From Actinocorallia longicatena (GTDB taxonomy: Bacteria; Actinomycetota; Actinomycetes; Streptosporangiales; Streptosporangiaceae), in the NCBI RefSeq assembly GCF_039534125.1, contig NZ_BAAAUV010000005.1, positions 434,001-498,000 on the forward strand: 64,000 nucleotides of DNA. The letters are read 5' to 3'. Every line of letters begins with the position of its first letter. Position 1 is the stretch's first letter. A model generated the notes under the pieces. That model was given only the letters and a program-made list of their open reading frames with translations. It did not search any database and had not been told where the DNA came from. The position numbers and the translations under genes are program-made. Below are positions 33,462 to 40,925 of the stretch, one piece after another.

Positions 33462-33974
33462 ATGGGCGTGCCGGAATCTGATGTGTTGCCCCGGATCGTC
33501 GTCATGGGCGTGACCGGGTGCGGGAAGACCACTGTGGGAAAGGCCCTGGCCGAGCGGCTGGGGATCCCGTTCGCCGACGGGGACGCCTTCCACAGCGAGG
33601 CGAACGTGAAGAAGATGGCGGAGGGGGTGCCGCTCGACGACGCCGACCGCGAACCCTGGCTGCGATCGGTCGGGAAATGGCTGGAGGAGCATCCGGCCGG
33701 GGGAGTGATGGGCTGCTCTGCGCTGAAGCGCCGCTACCGCGATCTGCTGCGGGAGGGCGCCCCCGAGGCCTGGTTCGTCCATCTGCACGGCTCGCCCGAG
33801 GAGATCCACCGGAGGGTCTCCAGGCGCAAGGGCCACTTCATGCCCGAGTCGCTGGTCGAGTCCCAGTTCGCCACGCTCGAACCCCTCGAACCGGACGAGC
33901 GCGGCGTGGTCGTGGATCTCGAGCTCTCGGTCGAGGAGCAGGTGAAAGCGGCCGTCCGGGCGATTCAGTCCTGA
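33462..33974 (+). CDS. gntK: Gluconokinase
   Basis: A 170-residue P-loop kinase with IVVMGVTGCGKTTVGKALAERLG, GDAFHSEANVKKMAEGVPLDDADREPWL, CSALKRRYRDLLR and HGSPEEIHRRVSRRKGHFMPESLVESQFATLE, which together define GntK. It phosphorylates D-gluconate to 6-phosphogluconate for the pentose phosphate pathway. The matching gluconate permease lies 1.5 kb downstream (35444) on the same strand, separated by a leftward MerR/oxidoreductase pair. It overlaps the MerR gene tail by ten bases. Confidence 0.93.
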   Translation: MGVPESDVLPRIVVMGVTGCGKTTVGKALAERLGIPFADGDAFHSEANVKKMAEGVPLDDADREPWLRSVGKWLEEHPAGGVMGCSALKRRYRDLLREGAPEAWFVHLHGSPEEIHRRVSRRKGHFMPESLVESQFATLEPLEPDERGVVVDLELSVEEQVKAAVRAIQS

Positions 33975-34335
33975 CCGGCGGGCCGGACGGTCCCGGCCAG
34001 GTTCTCGCGCAGGGCCGTCAGCCGGGCGATCTCGGCGTCGAGCACCGAGAGCCGCCGGGCCACGACCCCGCTCACCGAGCACTCGGAGCTGTTGTGCGGC
34101 GGCAGCGTCTCGCCCTGGACCAGCTCCAGCCGGTCGGCGCACGAGCGGACGTCCTCGATCGTCAACCCGCGCTCCAGGAGCTGGCGGATCAGCCGGACCC
34201 GGGTGACGTCGCGCGGCCCGTACACCCGCTGGCCGGTCGCGCTGCGGGCCGGCGGAGGCATCAGGCCGCGCTCCTCGTAGAACCGCAGGGCCCTCGGGTG
34301 GTCCCCGCCGCCGCAGCCGCGTCACCGATCCGCAC
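33965..34335 (-). pseudogene. MerR-family regulator with a one-base frameshift
   Basis: From GTG 34335 (AGGAGG upstream) the frame reads VRIGDAAAAAGTT, the MerR start, then shifts and stops. One extra base near 34296-34298 would restore PRALRFYEERGLMPPP and join the downstream frame RSATGQRVYGPRDVTRVRLIRQLLERGLTIEDV. The missing base lies in a GGG run on the forward strand that should be GGGG. Restored, it would be a protein of about 124 residues with the MerR winged helix and a short coiled coil. The ATG at 34261 yields only the back half. It lies 16 bases after the oxidoreductase. Confidence 0.7.
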
Positions 34336-34351
34336 ACGTCCTCCTGGATGC

Positions 34352-35332
34352 TCAGAGTTCGACGACCACCGTCCCGAGGTGGTGGCCCGCCAGCAGTTCG
34401 TGCAACGCGCGGGGGGCTTGTTCGATGCCCGTGAACCGCACATCGGGCAGGACCAGTTCGCCGGAGCGGAGCCATGCCCCGAGCCTGGCCTCGGCCTCCG
34501 GCCCGGGCGGACCGGCCACGCCGCGCAGCGTCGCCCGGGTGAGGATGATCCGGTAGGCGTCGAGGGTGACCGGGGACGTCCTGCCGTTTCCCCCGGGGTC
34601 GAGCTGGCCGTCCAGCGCGCCGACCAGGACGAACCTGGCGCCGGGGTTGGCGAGGTCGAGGGCGGCGCGCAGCTGGTCGCCGCCGACGTTGTCGATCAGC
34701 ACGTCGATGCCGCCGAGGGCGGCCTCGGCCAGATCGGCGTCGAAACCCGCCGAGGTCCGCAGGACCACCGCGTCGTAACCGAGCTCGGCGGTCATCCGCG
34801 CGGCCTTCTCCGCCGAGCCCGTGCTGCCGACGACCCGGCCCGCGCCGAGCAGCCGGGCGATCTGACCGGCCGCCGAGCCGACCCCGCCCGCGCCGCCGGT
34901 CACGAAGACGGTGTCGCCGGGACGGACCCCGGCGTCCCTGGTCAGCGCCGCGTAGGCGAGCGGCGCGTAGCCCAGGTGGTGGACCGGGTCGGGCAGGGTA
35001 CCGTCCAGGACCCGCAGCTCGGCGACGGGCACGGCCGCGTACTCGCGCCACCCCTTCATGTGCAGGACCGGTGTCCCCGGTGCGAGCCCGGGCCCGGAGG
35101 CGACCTCGCCGACGGCCGCGCCGAACAGCGTGCCGTCCGGCTCGATGCCGGGGAACGGCGCGCCGGGGACCGTCCCGCCGAGCAGGGTCCGCAGCGCCGC
35201 GAACACGTGGAACGCGGTGGTGCGCACCAGGACCTCGCCGGGACCCGGCTCGGGGACGGGCGCCTCGGCGATCTCGAAGTCCGTGGGTTTCGGCAGCCCG
35301 TCGGGGACGGTGACCAGCCGGATCTCACGCAT
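34352..35332 (-). CDS. Zinc-free medium-chain reductase (quinone oxidoreductase/CurA-like)
   Basis: This 326-residue NADP-dependent enzyme lacks the zinc ligands of alcohol dehydrogenases. The nucleotide site is VFVTGGAGGVGSAAGQIARLLGAGRVVGSTGSAEKA. It also has FPGIEPDGTLFGAAVGEV, DNVGGDQLRAALDLANPGARFVLVGAL and a C-terminal LHELLAGHHLGTVVVEL. Such proteins reduce alkenals or quinones. It is followed at 16 bases by the frameshifted MerR gene, so regulation of this reductase by MerR was probably the original arrangement. Confidence 0.83.
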   Translation of the reverse strand: MREIRLVTVPDGLPKPTDFEIAEAPVPEPGPGEVLVRTTAFHVFAALRTLLGGTVPGAPFPGIEPDGTLFGAAVGEVASGPGLAPGTPVLHMKGWREYAAVPVAELRVLDGTLPDPVHHLGYAPLAYAALTRDAGVRPGDTVFVTGGAGGVGSAAGQIARLLGAGRVVGSTGSAEKAARMTAELGYDAVVLRTSAGFDADLAEAALGGIDVLIDNVGGDQLRAALDLANPGARFVLVGALDGQLDPGGNGRTSPVTLDAYRIILTRATLRGVAGPPGPEAEARLGAWLRSGELVLPDVRFTGIEQAPRALHELLAGHHLGTVVVEL

Positions 35333-35443
35333 GTCTCCTCCTTGCCTCTTCCCGCGGGGAACGGGGAGCGACGACGGTAACTCCTGACGTGCGCGTCAAA
35401 GGCAAGCCCGTTTCGAGGAGAATGTCGTGGGCACTGCCGGTTC

Positions 35444-36856
35444 GTGACTGTGCAAGGGCTGTTCGTTCAGATCGCGGCTGCGCCGCAGGCTTCGGGTGGA
35501 CGGCTCGTGCCGGCCGCCCTCATCGGAATCGCGCTGATCGTCGTTCTGATCAGCTGGGTGAAACTGCATCCGGTCCTCTCGCTGACGGCGGGCGCCGCCA
35601 CGGTCGGGCTGGCCGCGGGGATGCCCGTGGCGAAAATGATCGACTCCTACACCAAGGGGTTCGGATCGACCGCGGCCGGCGTCGGCCTGCTGATCGCCCT
35701 GGGCGCGATGTTCGGCCGGCTGCTCGCCGACTCGGGCGGGGCGGACGAGATCGTCGACACGATCGTCGGGAAAGCCTCACCGCGGGCCCTGCCCTGGGCG
35801 ATGGCCCTGGTCGGGGCGCTGATCGGGCTGCCGATGTTCTTCGAGATCGGGCTCGTGCTGGTCATGCCGGTCGTCTTCCTGGTGGCCCGCAGGTCGGGCC
35901 TGTCGCTGATCCAGGTCGGCATCCCCGCGCTCGCCGGGCTCTCGGTCATGCACGGCCTGGTGCCGCCGCACCCCGGCCCGCTGGTCGCCGTCGACGCGCT
36001 GAAGGCCGACCTCGGCATCACCCTCGGGCTCGGCGTCCTCATCGCCGTCCCGACACTCGTCCTGTCCGGGCCGCTGTTCGCCAAGGTCGCCGCCCGCTGG
36101 GTCGACATCCCCGCCCCCGACCTGTTCGAGGCCCGCGACGCCGACGCCGACGGTCAGCCCGACGCCGACGAGCCGGGCACCGGCCGGCGCCGCCCGACCT
36201 TCGCCGTCACCCTCGCGACCGTGCTCCTGCCGGTGGTGCTGATGATGGGCAAGGCGCTCGCCGACATCTTCGCCGACGAGGGCACGGGCGTCCGGACGGT
36301 CCTGGACTTCTTCGGCACTCCGCTGGTCGCCCTGTTCCTGGCCGTGATCGTCGCGATGCTGACCTTCGGCGCCGGCACCGGCATGGACCGCTCGGAGATC
36401 GCCCAGACGATCGAGCGGTCGCTTCCGCCGGTCGCCGGGATCATCCTGATCGTCGCCTCGGGCGGCGGGTTCAAGCAGATCCTCGTCGACTCGGGCATGG
36501 GCGACGTCGTGGCCGACTGGGTCAAGGACAGCGGCTTCTCGGTGCTGCTCCTCGGCTGGCTCGTGGCCGTCCTCATCCGGGTCGCCACCGGCTCGGCGAC
36601 GGTCGCGACCGTCACCGCCGCCGGCATCCTCGCCCCGCTCACCGCGACGCTCTCCACCGGCGAGACCAGCCTCCTCGTCCTCGCGATCGGCGCGGGCTCG
36701 CTGTTCTTCTCCCACGTCAACGACGCGGGCTTCTGGCTGGTCAAGGAGTTCTTCGGCATGAGCGTCGGCCAGACCATCAAGTCGTGGTCGGTGATGGAGA
36801 CCCTGCTGTCGGTCTGCGGCCTGGTGTTCGTCCTCCTGCTCGGCCTCGTGGTCTAG
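35444..36856 (+). CDS. gntP: Gluconate:H+ symporter (GntP/GntT family)
   Basis: A 470-residue permease with about 12-14 hydrophobic helices. The family motifs include KMIDSYTKGFGSTAAGVGLLIALGAMFGRLLADSGGA, GLPMFFEIGLVLVMPVVF, HGLVPPHPGPL, ATGSATVATVTAAG and FFSHVNDAGFWLVKEFFGMSV. It starts at GTG 35444. A cytoplasmic acidic stretch (EARDADADGQPDADEPGTG) sits mid-protein. It probably supplies the gluconokinase at 33462 with gluconate or a related sugar acid. Confidence 0.92.
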   Translation: MTVQGLFVQIAAAPQASGGRLVPAALIGIALIVVLISWVKLHPVLSLTAGAATVGLAAGMPVAKMIDSYTKGFGSTAAGVGLLIALGAMFGRLLADSGGADEIVDTIVGKASPRALPWAMALVGALIGLPMFFEIGLVLVMPVVFLVARRSGLSLIQVGIPALAGLSVMHGLVPPHPGPLVAVDALKADLGITLGLGVLIAVPTLVLSGPLFAKVAARWVDIPAPDLFEARDADADGQPDADEPGTGRRRPTFAVTLATVLLPVVLMMGKALADIFADEGTGVRTVLDFFGTPLVALFLAVIVAMLTFGAGTGMDRSEIAQTIERSLPPVAGIILIVASGGGFKQILVDSGMGDVVADWVKDSGFSVLLLGWLVAVLIRVATGSATVATVTAAGILAPLTATLSTGETSLLVLAIGAGSLFFSHVNDAGFWLVKEFFGMSVGQTIKSWSVMETLLSVCGLVFVLLLGLVV

Positions 36857-36872
36857 GGACGGAGCGTGCCGG

Positions 36873-38348
36873 TCAGCGGGGGGTGAGGGTCAGGGTGACG
36901 GCCTTCGCCCCCCGGTTCGCGCGCAGGACGAGGCGGGCGGCGTCCGGGGCGGAGGTGATCTTCGCCCCGGTGACCTGGGCGGTGTAGCCGCCGGGGTACT
37001 GGAGCGGCGAGGCGTGGACGAGCGTCTCGGCGGTGCCCTCGGGCGTGAAGGTGAAGCGGAAGGTCCTGGTGGCGGGGTCGAACCCGTAGGACTCCGGCAC
37101 GCCCGCGACGGTCTGAGGGTAGGGCTCGTCCATGATCTTCAGCCGCGCGGCGTTCACGTTGGCCCCCGAGCGGGGTTTGGTCAGGTCGAGGACGAGGCCG
37201 TCGACGGTGCCGCCGTCCGTGGGGTCCTTGCAGCGGCAGTAGGTCCACTCGATCCAGGGCATCCTGCGGGAGTCGGCGAGCCGGATCACGTACTCGATCT
37301 CGCGGCCGTTGGGGGTCGCGCCGAACTCGGTGAGCATGACCGCGTCGCCGGTCCGCTCCTGCTGCTTCAGCGCCTGGTCGAAGACGATCTTCTGGACCTC
37401 GTCGCAGACCGCGTAGAACCGGTCGGAGAGCGTCCGGCCGCTGAGGTCGGGGCAGTAGGCGTGGAAGGAGTATCCGGACTTCGCGTCGCCGGGCCTGCCG
37501 AGGTGGGTCGGGGCCCCGAACGGGGCGAGCAGGGTCGGCTCGTACCAGGTCAGGTGCTCGCGGTCGACGGTCCTGATCCCCTTGATCATCTTGGTGAAGA
37601 ACGGGGCCAGCTTCTTCGACTCGAAGTCCTTGCAGCCGAACGGCGGCACACAGCCCGGCCACGCGGTCCCCGGCCACGGCTCGTTCCACAGGTCGTAGCC
37701 GAGGACGGCCGGATTGCCCTTCAGCGCCTTCGCGATGTGGATCCAGGCCTCGGTGTACCACTCCTGGAGGCCCCTGCCGTGGACCACGCCGTTGTTCCAG
37801 AAGTTGTCGTTGGCCCGCTGGAGGGCCGGATTGAACATGAGGTTCTTGAAGCTGTCGGTGTTGAGGAGATCGGTGGGGATCCCATCGGTCTTGATCATCC
37901 AGTCGGGGAGGCCGAACCCCTTGAACTTCGGGCTGAGCAGGTCCTGGTGGATGTCGACGAGCGTGTGGATGCCGTACCGGCCGAGCACGTCGATGGTCCG
38001 CTCGATGTTCGCGAGATACCGGTCGTCGAACTCGCCGGGCTCGGGTTCGAGGGCGGCGAGGACGATGCCGAGGCGCACCACGTTGAAGCCGTGGGCGGCG
38101 AGGAAGCGCGCGTCCTTCTCGCCGAACCCCAGCTGGGACGGGTCGTGGGGTGCGGCCTTGGCGACCATGTTGAACCCGTGCATGATGACGACCCGTCCCT
38201 GGTCGTCGGTGATCCAGCGGCCGTCGTGGCCGAGGATCGCGCGCGCGGGCGTGACCGTCGGCGGGGCCTGGACCTGCGCCGCCTGGACGGGCAGGGCCCC
38301 CGCCACGGCCGCGAGCAACAGCACCAGTCCGGCCAGCAGTCTGCGCAT
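36873..38348 (-). CDS. Secreted GH5 glycosidase, endoglycoceramidase-like
   Basis: This 491-residue protein has a Sec signal (LLAGLVLLLAAVAGALPVQAAQA) and starts at ATG 38348 behind GGAGGAG. The GH5 barrel shows HGFNMVAK, HGFNVVRLGIVLAALEP, TLVDIHQDLLS, the acid/base glutamate in YDLWNEPWPG, SFHAYC and the nucleophile in LTEFGAT. A C-terminal beta-domain follows (about 410-491). The HQD and WNEPWPG wording is that of endoglycoceramidases and endo-glycosidases acting on glycosylated lipids. A steryl or lipid glycoside is a plausible substrate but is not shown. Confidence 0.82.
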   Translation of the reverse strand: MRRLLAGLVLLLAAVAGALPVQAAQVQAPPTVTPARAILGHDGRWITDDQGRVVIMHGFNMVAKAAPHDPSQLGFGEKDARFLAAHGFNVVRLGIVLAALEPEPGEFDDRYLANIERTIDVLGRYGIHTLVDIHQDLLSPKFKGFGLPDWMIKTDGIPTDLLNTDSFKNLMFNPALQRANDNFWNNGVVHGRGLQEWYTEAWIHIAKALKGNPAVLGYDLWNEPWPGTAWPGCVPPFGCKDFESKKLAPFFTKMIKGIRTVDREHLTWYEPTLLAPFGAPTHLGRPGDAKSGYSFHAYCPDLSGRTLSDRFYAVCDEVQKIVFDQALKQQERTGDAVMLTEFGATPNGREIEYVIRLADSRRMPWIEWTYCRCKDPTDGGTVDGLVLDLTKPRSGANVNAARLKIMDEPYPQTVAGVPESYGFDPATRTFRFTFTPEGTAETLVHASPLQYPGGYTAQVTGAKITSAPDAARLVLRANRGAKAVTLTLTPR

Positions 38349-38492
38349 CGTCGGTCTCCTCCACCGGTCCACCATGGTCAGGACTGTGAAAGATAGTGAT
38401 CGTGGTGAGCATCCGATAGGCGGGTTCGTGCGTGAACCCCTGGATTTCTTGTTGCGGGTTTGTACAGATCCGGGAGACCGTCAAATCCCAGG

Positions 38493-38930
38493 TCAGAGGG
38501 CCGGGACGACGGGCTTCCAGGGCAGCGGCGAGGAGAGGATCATCGTGCTGGAGGGGGTGCCGTAGGCGGCGATCCGGTCGATGAACTCCTCGAAGGCCTC
38601 CATCGAGGCGACGGCGGCGAGCAGGACGCAGCAGGCGTTGCCCGTCACCCGGTGGAGCTGGCGGATCTCGGGCCACGCCCTCGCCTCGGGGTCGCGGAGC
38701 AGGCAGCGCGCGCCGTAGCACTGGACCTGGATCAGCGCGGTGACCGGCAGGCCCGCCCTGGTCAGGTCCACCTGGGCGTGGTAGCCGAGGATGATCTGGT
38801 CGCGTTCCAGCCGCCGCACGCGCTCGGCCACGGCGGGGGCGGAGAGGTTGACGCGGCGGGAGAGCTCGTTGAGCGACAGGCGGGCGTCACCCTGGAGTTC
38901 GGCCAAGATCTTGTGATCCAGGTCATCCAC
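38493..38930 (-). CDS. Lrp/AsnC-family transcriptional regulator
   Basis: A 145-residue protein with the AsnC-type helix-turn-helix (LDHKILAELQGDARLSLNELSRRVNLSAPAVAERVRRLERDQIILGYHAQVD) and a RAM effector domain with HRVTGNACCVLLAAVASMEAFEEFIDRI. It faces the tryptophan dioxygenase-kynureninase operon across 112 bases and most likely regulates it in response to tryptophan or kynurenine, as Lrp-type regulators do for many amino-acid catabolic genes. Confidence 0.88.
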   Translation of the reverse strand: MDDLDHKILAELQGDARLSLNELSRRVNLSAPAVAERVRRLERDQIILGYHAQVDLTRAGLPVTALIQVQCYGARCLLRDPEARAWPEIRQLHRVTGNACCVLLAAVASMEAFEEFIDRIAAYGTPSSTMILSSPLPWKPVVPAL

Positions 38931-39042
38931 TTTTCATTCCTTAAGGAGATCGGTGAAACGCCTTGTGATCGGCAGGTCAATCCAGAGTATCGCCGTGGAA
39001 CACCCATTCCATCGCGGTGCTGATGTGACCAGAATGAGGGGA

Positions 39043-39711
39043 ATGAAGACCACTCCCTACTCCGAGTACGCCCGCCTGGACGTCCTGCACGATCTGCAGA
39101 GGCCCAGGACCGGGGAGAGCGCCGAGCTCTCCTTCATCGTCACGACCCAGGTGATGGAGCTGCTGTTCGGGCTGCTGGCCCACGAGTGGGAGCAGGCCAG
39201 GACCGTGCTGGCCGAAGACGATCTCGACGGAGCCCTCGACGTGCTCCGGCGCGGGCTGCACGTCCAGGACGTGCTGGTGTCCTCCTGGGACCTGCTCGCG
39301 ACGATGACCCCGGTGGAGTACGCCCGGTTCCGCGACGAGCTCGGCGCGGCCTCCGGCATGCAGTCCTCGGTCTTCCACCGGCTCGAACGCCTGCTGGGGA
39401 CCGCCAAGGGCACCGAGCCGAGCCTCTACGACGAGGCGCTGGCCCTGCTGGCGAGGCGCGGGGTCGAGGGCGAGCCGCTGAAGGCCTGGCGGGTCGTCTA
39501 CGAGTCGCGGCCCGACCTCGTCCGGCTGGCCGAGCTGCTGCTGGACGTCGCGGACCGGTCGAACCGGTGGCGGCAGCGGCACTACACGGCCGTCCGGCGG
39601 GCCATGGGCGCCAAGCCCGGCACCGGCGGCTCCGCCGGGCTCGCCTGGCTGAAGGCCGCCCTGGACCGCGACGCCTTCCCCGAGCTGTGGGCCGTGCGGG
39701 GCGAGCTGTGA
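39043..39711 (+). CDS. kynA: Tryptophan 2,3-dioxygenase
   Basis: About 222 residues from ATG 39043; ATG 39034 is also possible. The helical haem enzyme shows SEYARLDVLHDLQRP, ELSFIVTTQVMELLFGLLAHEW, LLATMTPVEYARFRDELGAASGMQSSVFHRLERLLG and a late NRWRQRHYTAVRRAMGAKPGTGGS segment whose His would be the haem ligand. It opens the indole ring of L-tryptophan to N-formylkynurenine. It is shorter than the roughly 280-residue family norm but keeps the core. It is coupled to kynureninase by a GTGA overlap. Confidence 0.85.
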   Translation: MKTTPYSEYARLDVLHDLQRPRTGESAELSFIVTTQVMELLFGLLAHEWEQARTVLAEDDLDGALDVLRRGLHVQDVLVSSWDLLATMTPVEYARFRDELGAASGMQSSVFHRLERLLGTAKGTEPSLYDEALALLARRGVEGEPLKAWRVVYESRPDLVRLAELLLDVADRSNRWRQRHYTAVRRAMGAKPGTGGSAGLAWLKAALDRDAFPELWAVRGEL

Positions 39712-40910
39712 ACCGCGAGGACTGCCTGAGACTCGACGCCGCCGACCCGCTGGCCCCGCTGCGCGCCGAGTTCACCGTCCCCGACGGTCTCTACCTGGAC
39801 GGCAACTCCCTCGGCGTCCTCCCGCGCAGGACCCCCGCCAAGATCGCCGACCTGGTCGAGCGCCAGTGGGGCGAGGGCCTGATCGCGAGCTGGAACACCG
39901 AGGGCTGGTTCGAACGGTCCCAGAGCCTCGGCGACCGGGTGGCCCCGCTGATCGGGGCCGGTCCCGGCGAGGTCGTGGTCTGCGACTCGACCTCGGTCAA
40001 CCTGTTCAAGACCCTCGCCGCCGCGCTCCGGCTCCGCCCCGGTCGCCGGGTGATCGTGGTCGAGCGGGACACCTTCCCCACCGATCTCTACATCGCCGAG
40101 GGCGTCGCGGGGCTGTTCCCCGGCGTGCGGATGCGGGAGCTGGCCGACGGGATCGACGAGGACGTCGCGGTGGTGCTGCTGTCGCACACCGACTACCGGA
40201 CGGGCGCCGTCCACGACATGAAGGCCGTCACGCAGGAGGCGCACCGGCACGGGGCCCTCGCGCTCTGGGACCTGTGCCACTCGGCGGGCGCCCTCCCCGT
40301 CGACCTGACCGGCGCCGAGGCCGACTTCGCCGTCGGATGCACCTACAAGTACCTGAACGCGGGTCCGGGCGCCCCGGCCTTCCTCTACGCCGCCGCCCGT
40401 CACCACGAGGCCGCGGACCAGCCGCTGACCGGCTGGTTCGGGCACTCCAGGCCGTTCGACTTCGTACCCGGCTATGCCCCCGCCCAAGGGATCACCCGGT
40501 TCCTGGCCGGCACCCCGGCCCTGGTGGCGATGGCCGCCGTGGACGCCGGTCTGGAGATCTTCGAGTCGGTCGACCTCGCCGAGGTCCGCGCCAAGAGCCT
40601 GGCGATGACCGACCTGTTCATCGAACTGACCGCAGGGCTCCCCGGGGTCGAGCTGGTCACGCCCGTCCCGCACGAGCGGCGGGGCAGCCAGGTCTCCCTG
40701 CGCCACCCCGACGCCCACGCGATCGTCCAGGCCCTGATCGCCCGGGGCGTCGTGGGCGACTTCCGCGCCCCGGACGTCATGCGCTTCGGCTTCACGCCGC
40801 TCTACCTCCGCCACGTCGACGTCTTCGACGCGGCGGAGGCGCTGAGCGAGGTGATCCGGGACGGCGCCCACCGCGATCCCCGGTTCTCCGCCCGCGGCAA
40901 GGTCACCTGA
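39708..40910 (+). CDS. kynU: Kynureninase
   Basis: This 400-residue PLP enzyme starts at GTG 39708, overlapping the dioxygenase stop. It has LYLDGNSLGVLPRRTP, STSVNLFKTLAAAL, LSHTDYRTGAVHDM, WDLCHSAGALPVDL and the PLP-lysine segment GCTYKYLNAGPGAPAFLY, plus a C-terminal domain with FGFTPLYLRHVDV. It cleaves kynurenine to anthranilate and alanine. A kynurenine formamidase is not present in the window, so that step must be encoded elsewhere or occur spontaneously. Confidence 0.92.
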   Translation: MNREDCLRLDAADPLAPLRAEFTVPDGLYLDGNSLGVLPRRTPAKIADLVERQWGEGLIASWNTEGWFERSQSLGDRVAPLIGAGPGEVVVCDSTSVNLFKTLAAALRLRPGRRVIVVERDTFPTDLYIAEGVAGLFPGVRMRELADGIDEDVAVVLLSHTDYRTGAVHDMKAVTQEAHRHGALALWDLCHSAGALPVDLTGAEADFAVGCTYKYLNAGPGAPAFLYAAARHHEAADQPLTGWFGHSRPFDFVPGYAPAQGITRFLAGTPALVAMAAVDAGLEIFESVDLAEVRAKSLAMTDLFIELTAGLPGVELVTPVPHERRGSQVSLRHPDAHAIVQALIARGVVGDFRAPDVMRFGFTPLYLRHVDVFDAAEALSEVIRDGAHRDPRFSARGKVT

Positions 40911-40925
40911 CCTGACGGAACATTG

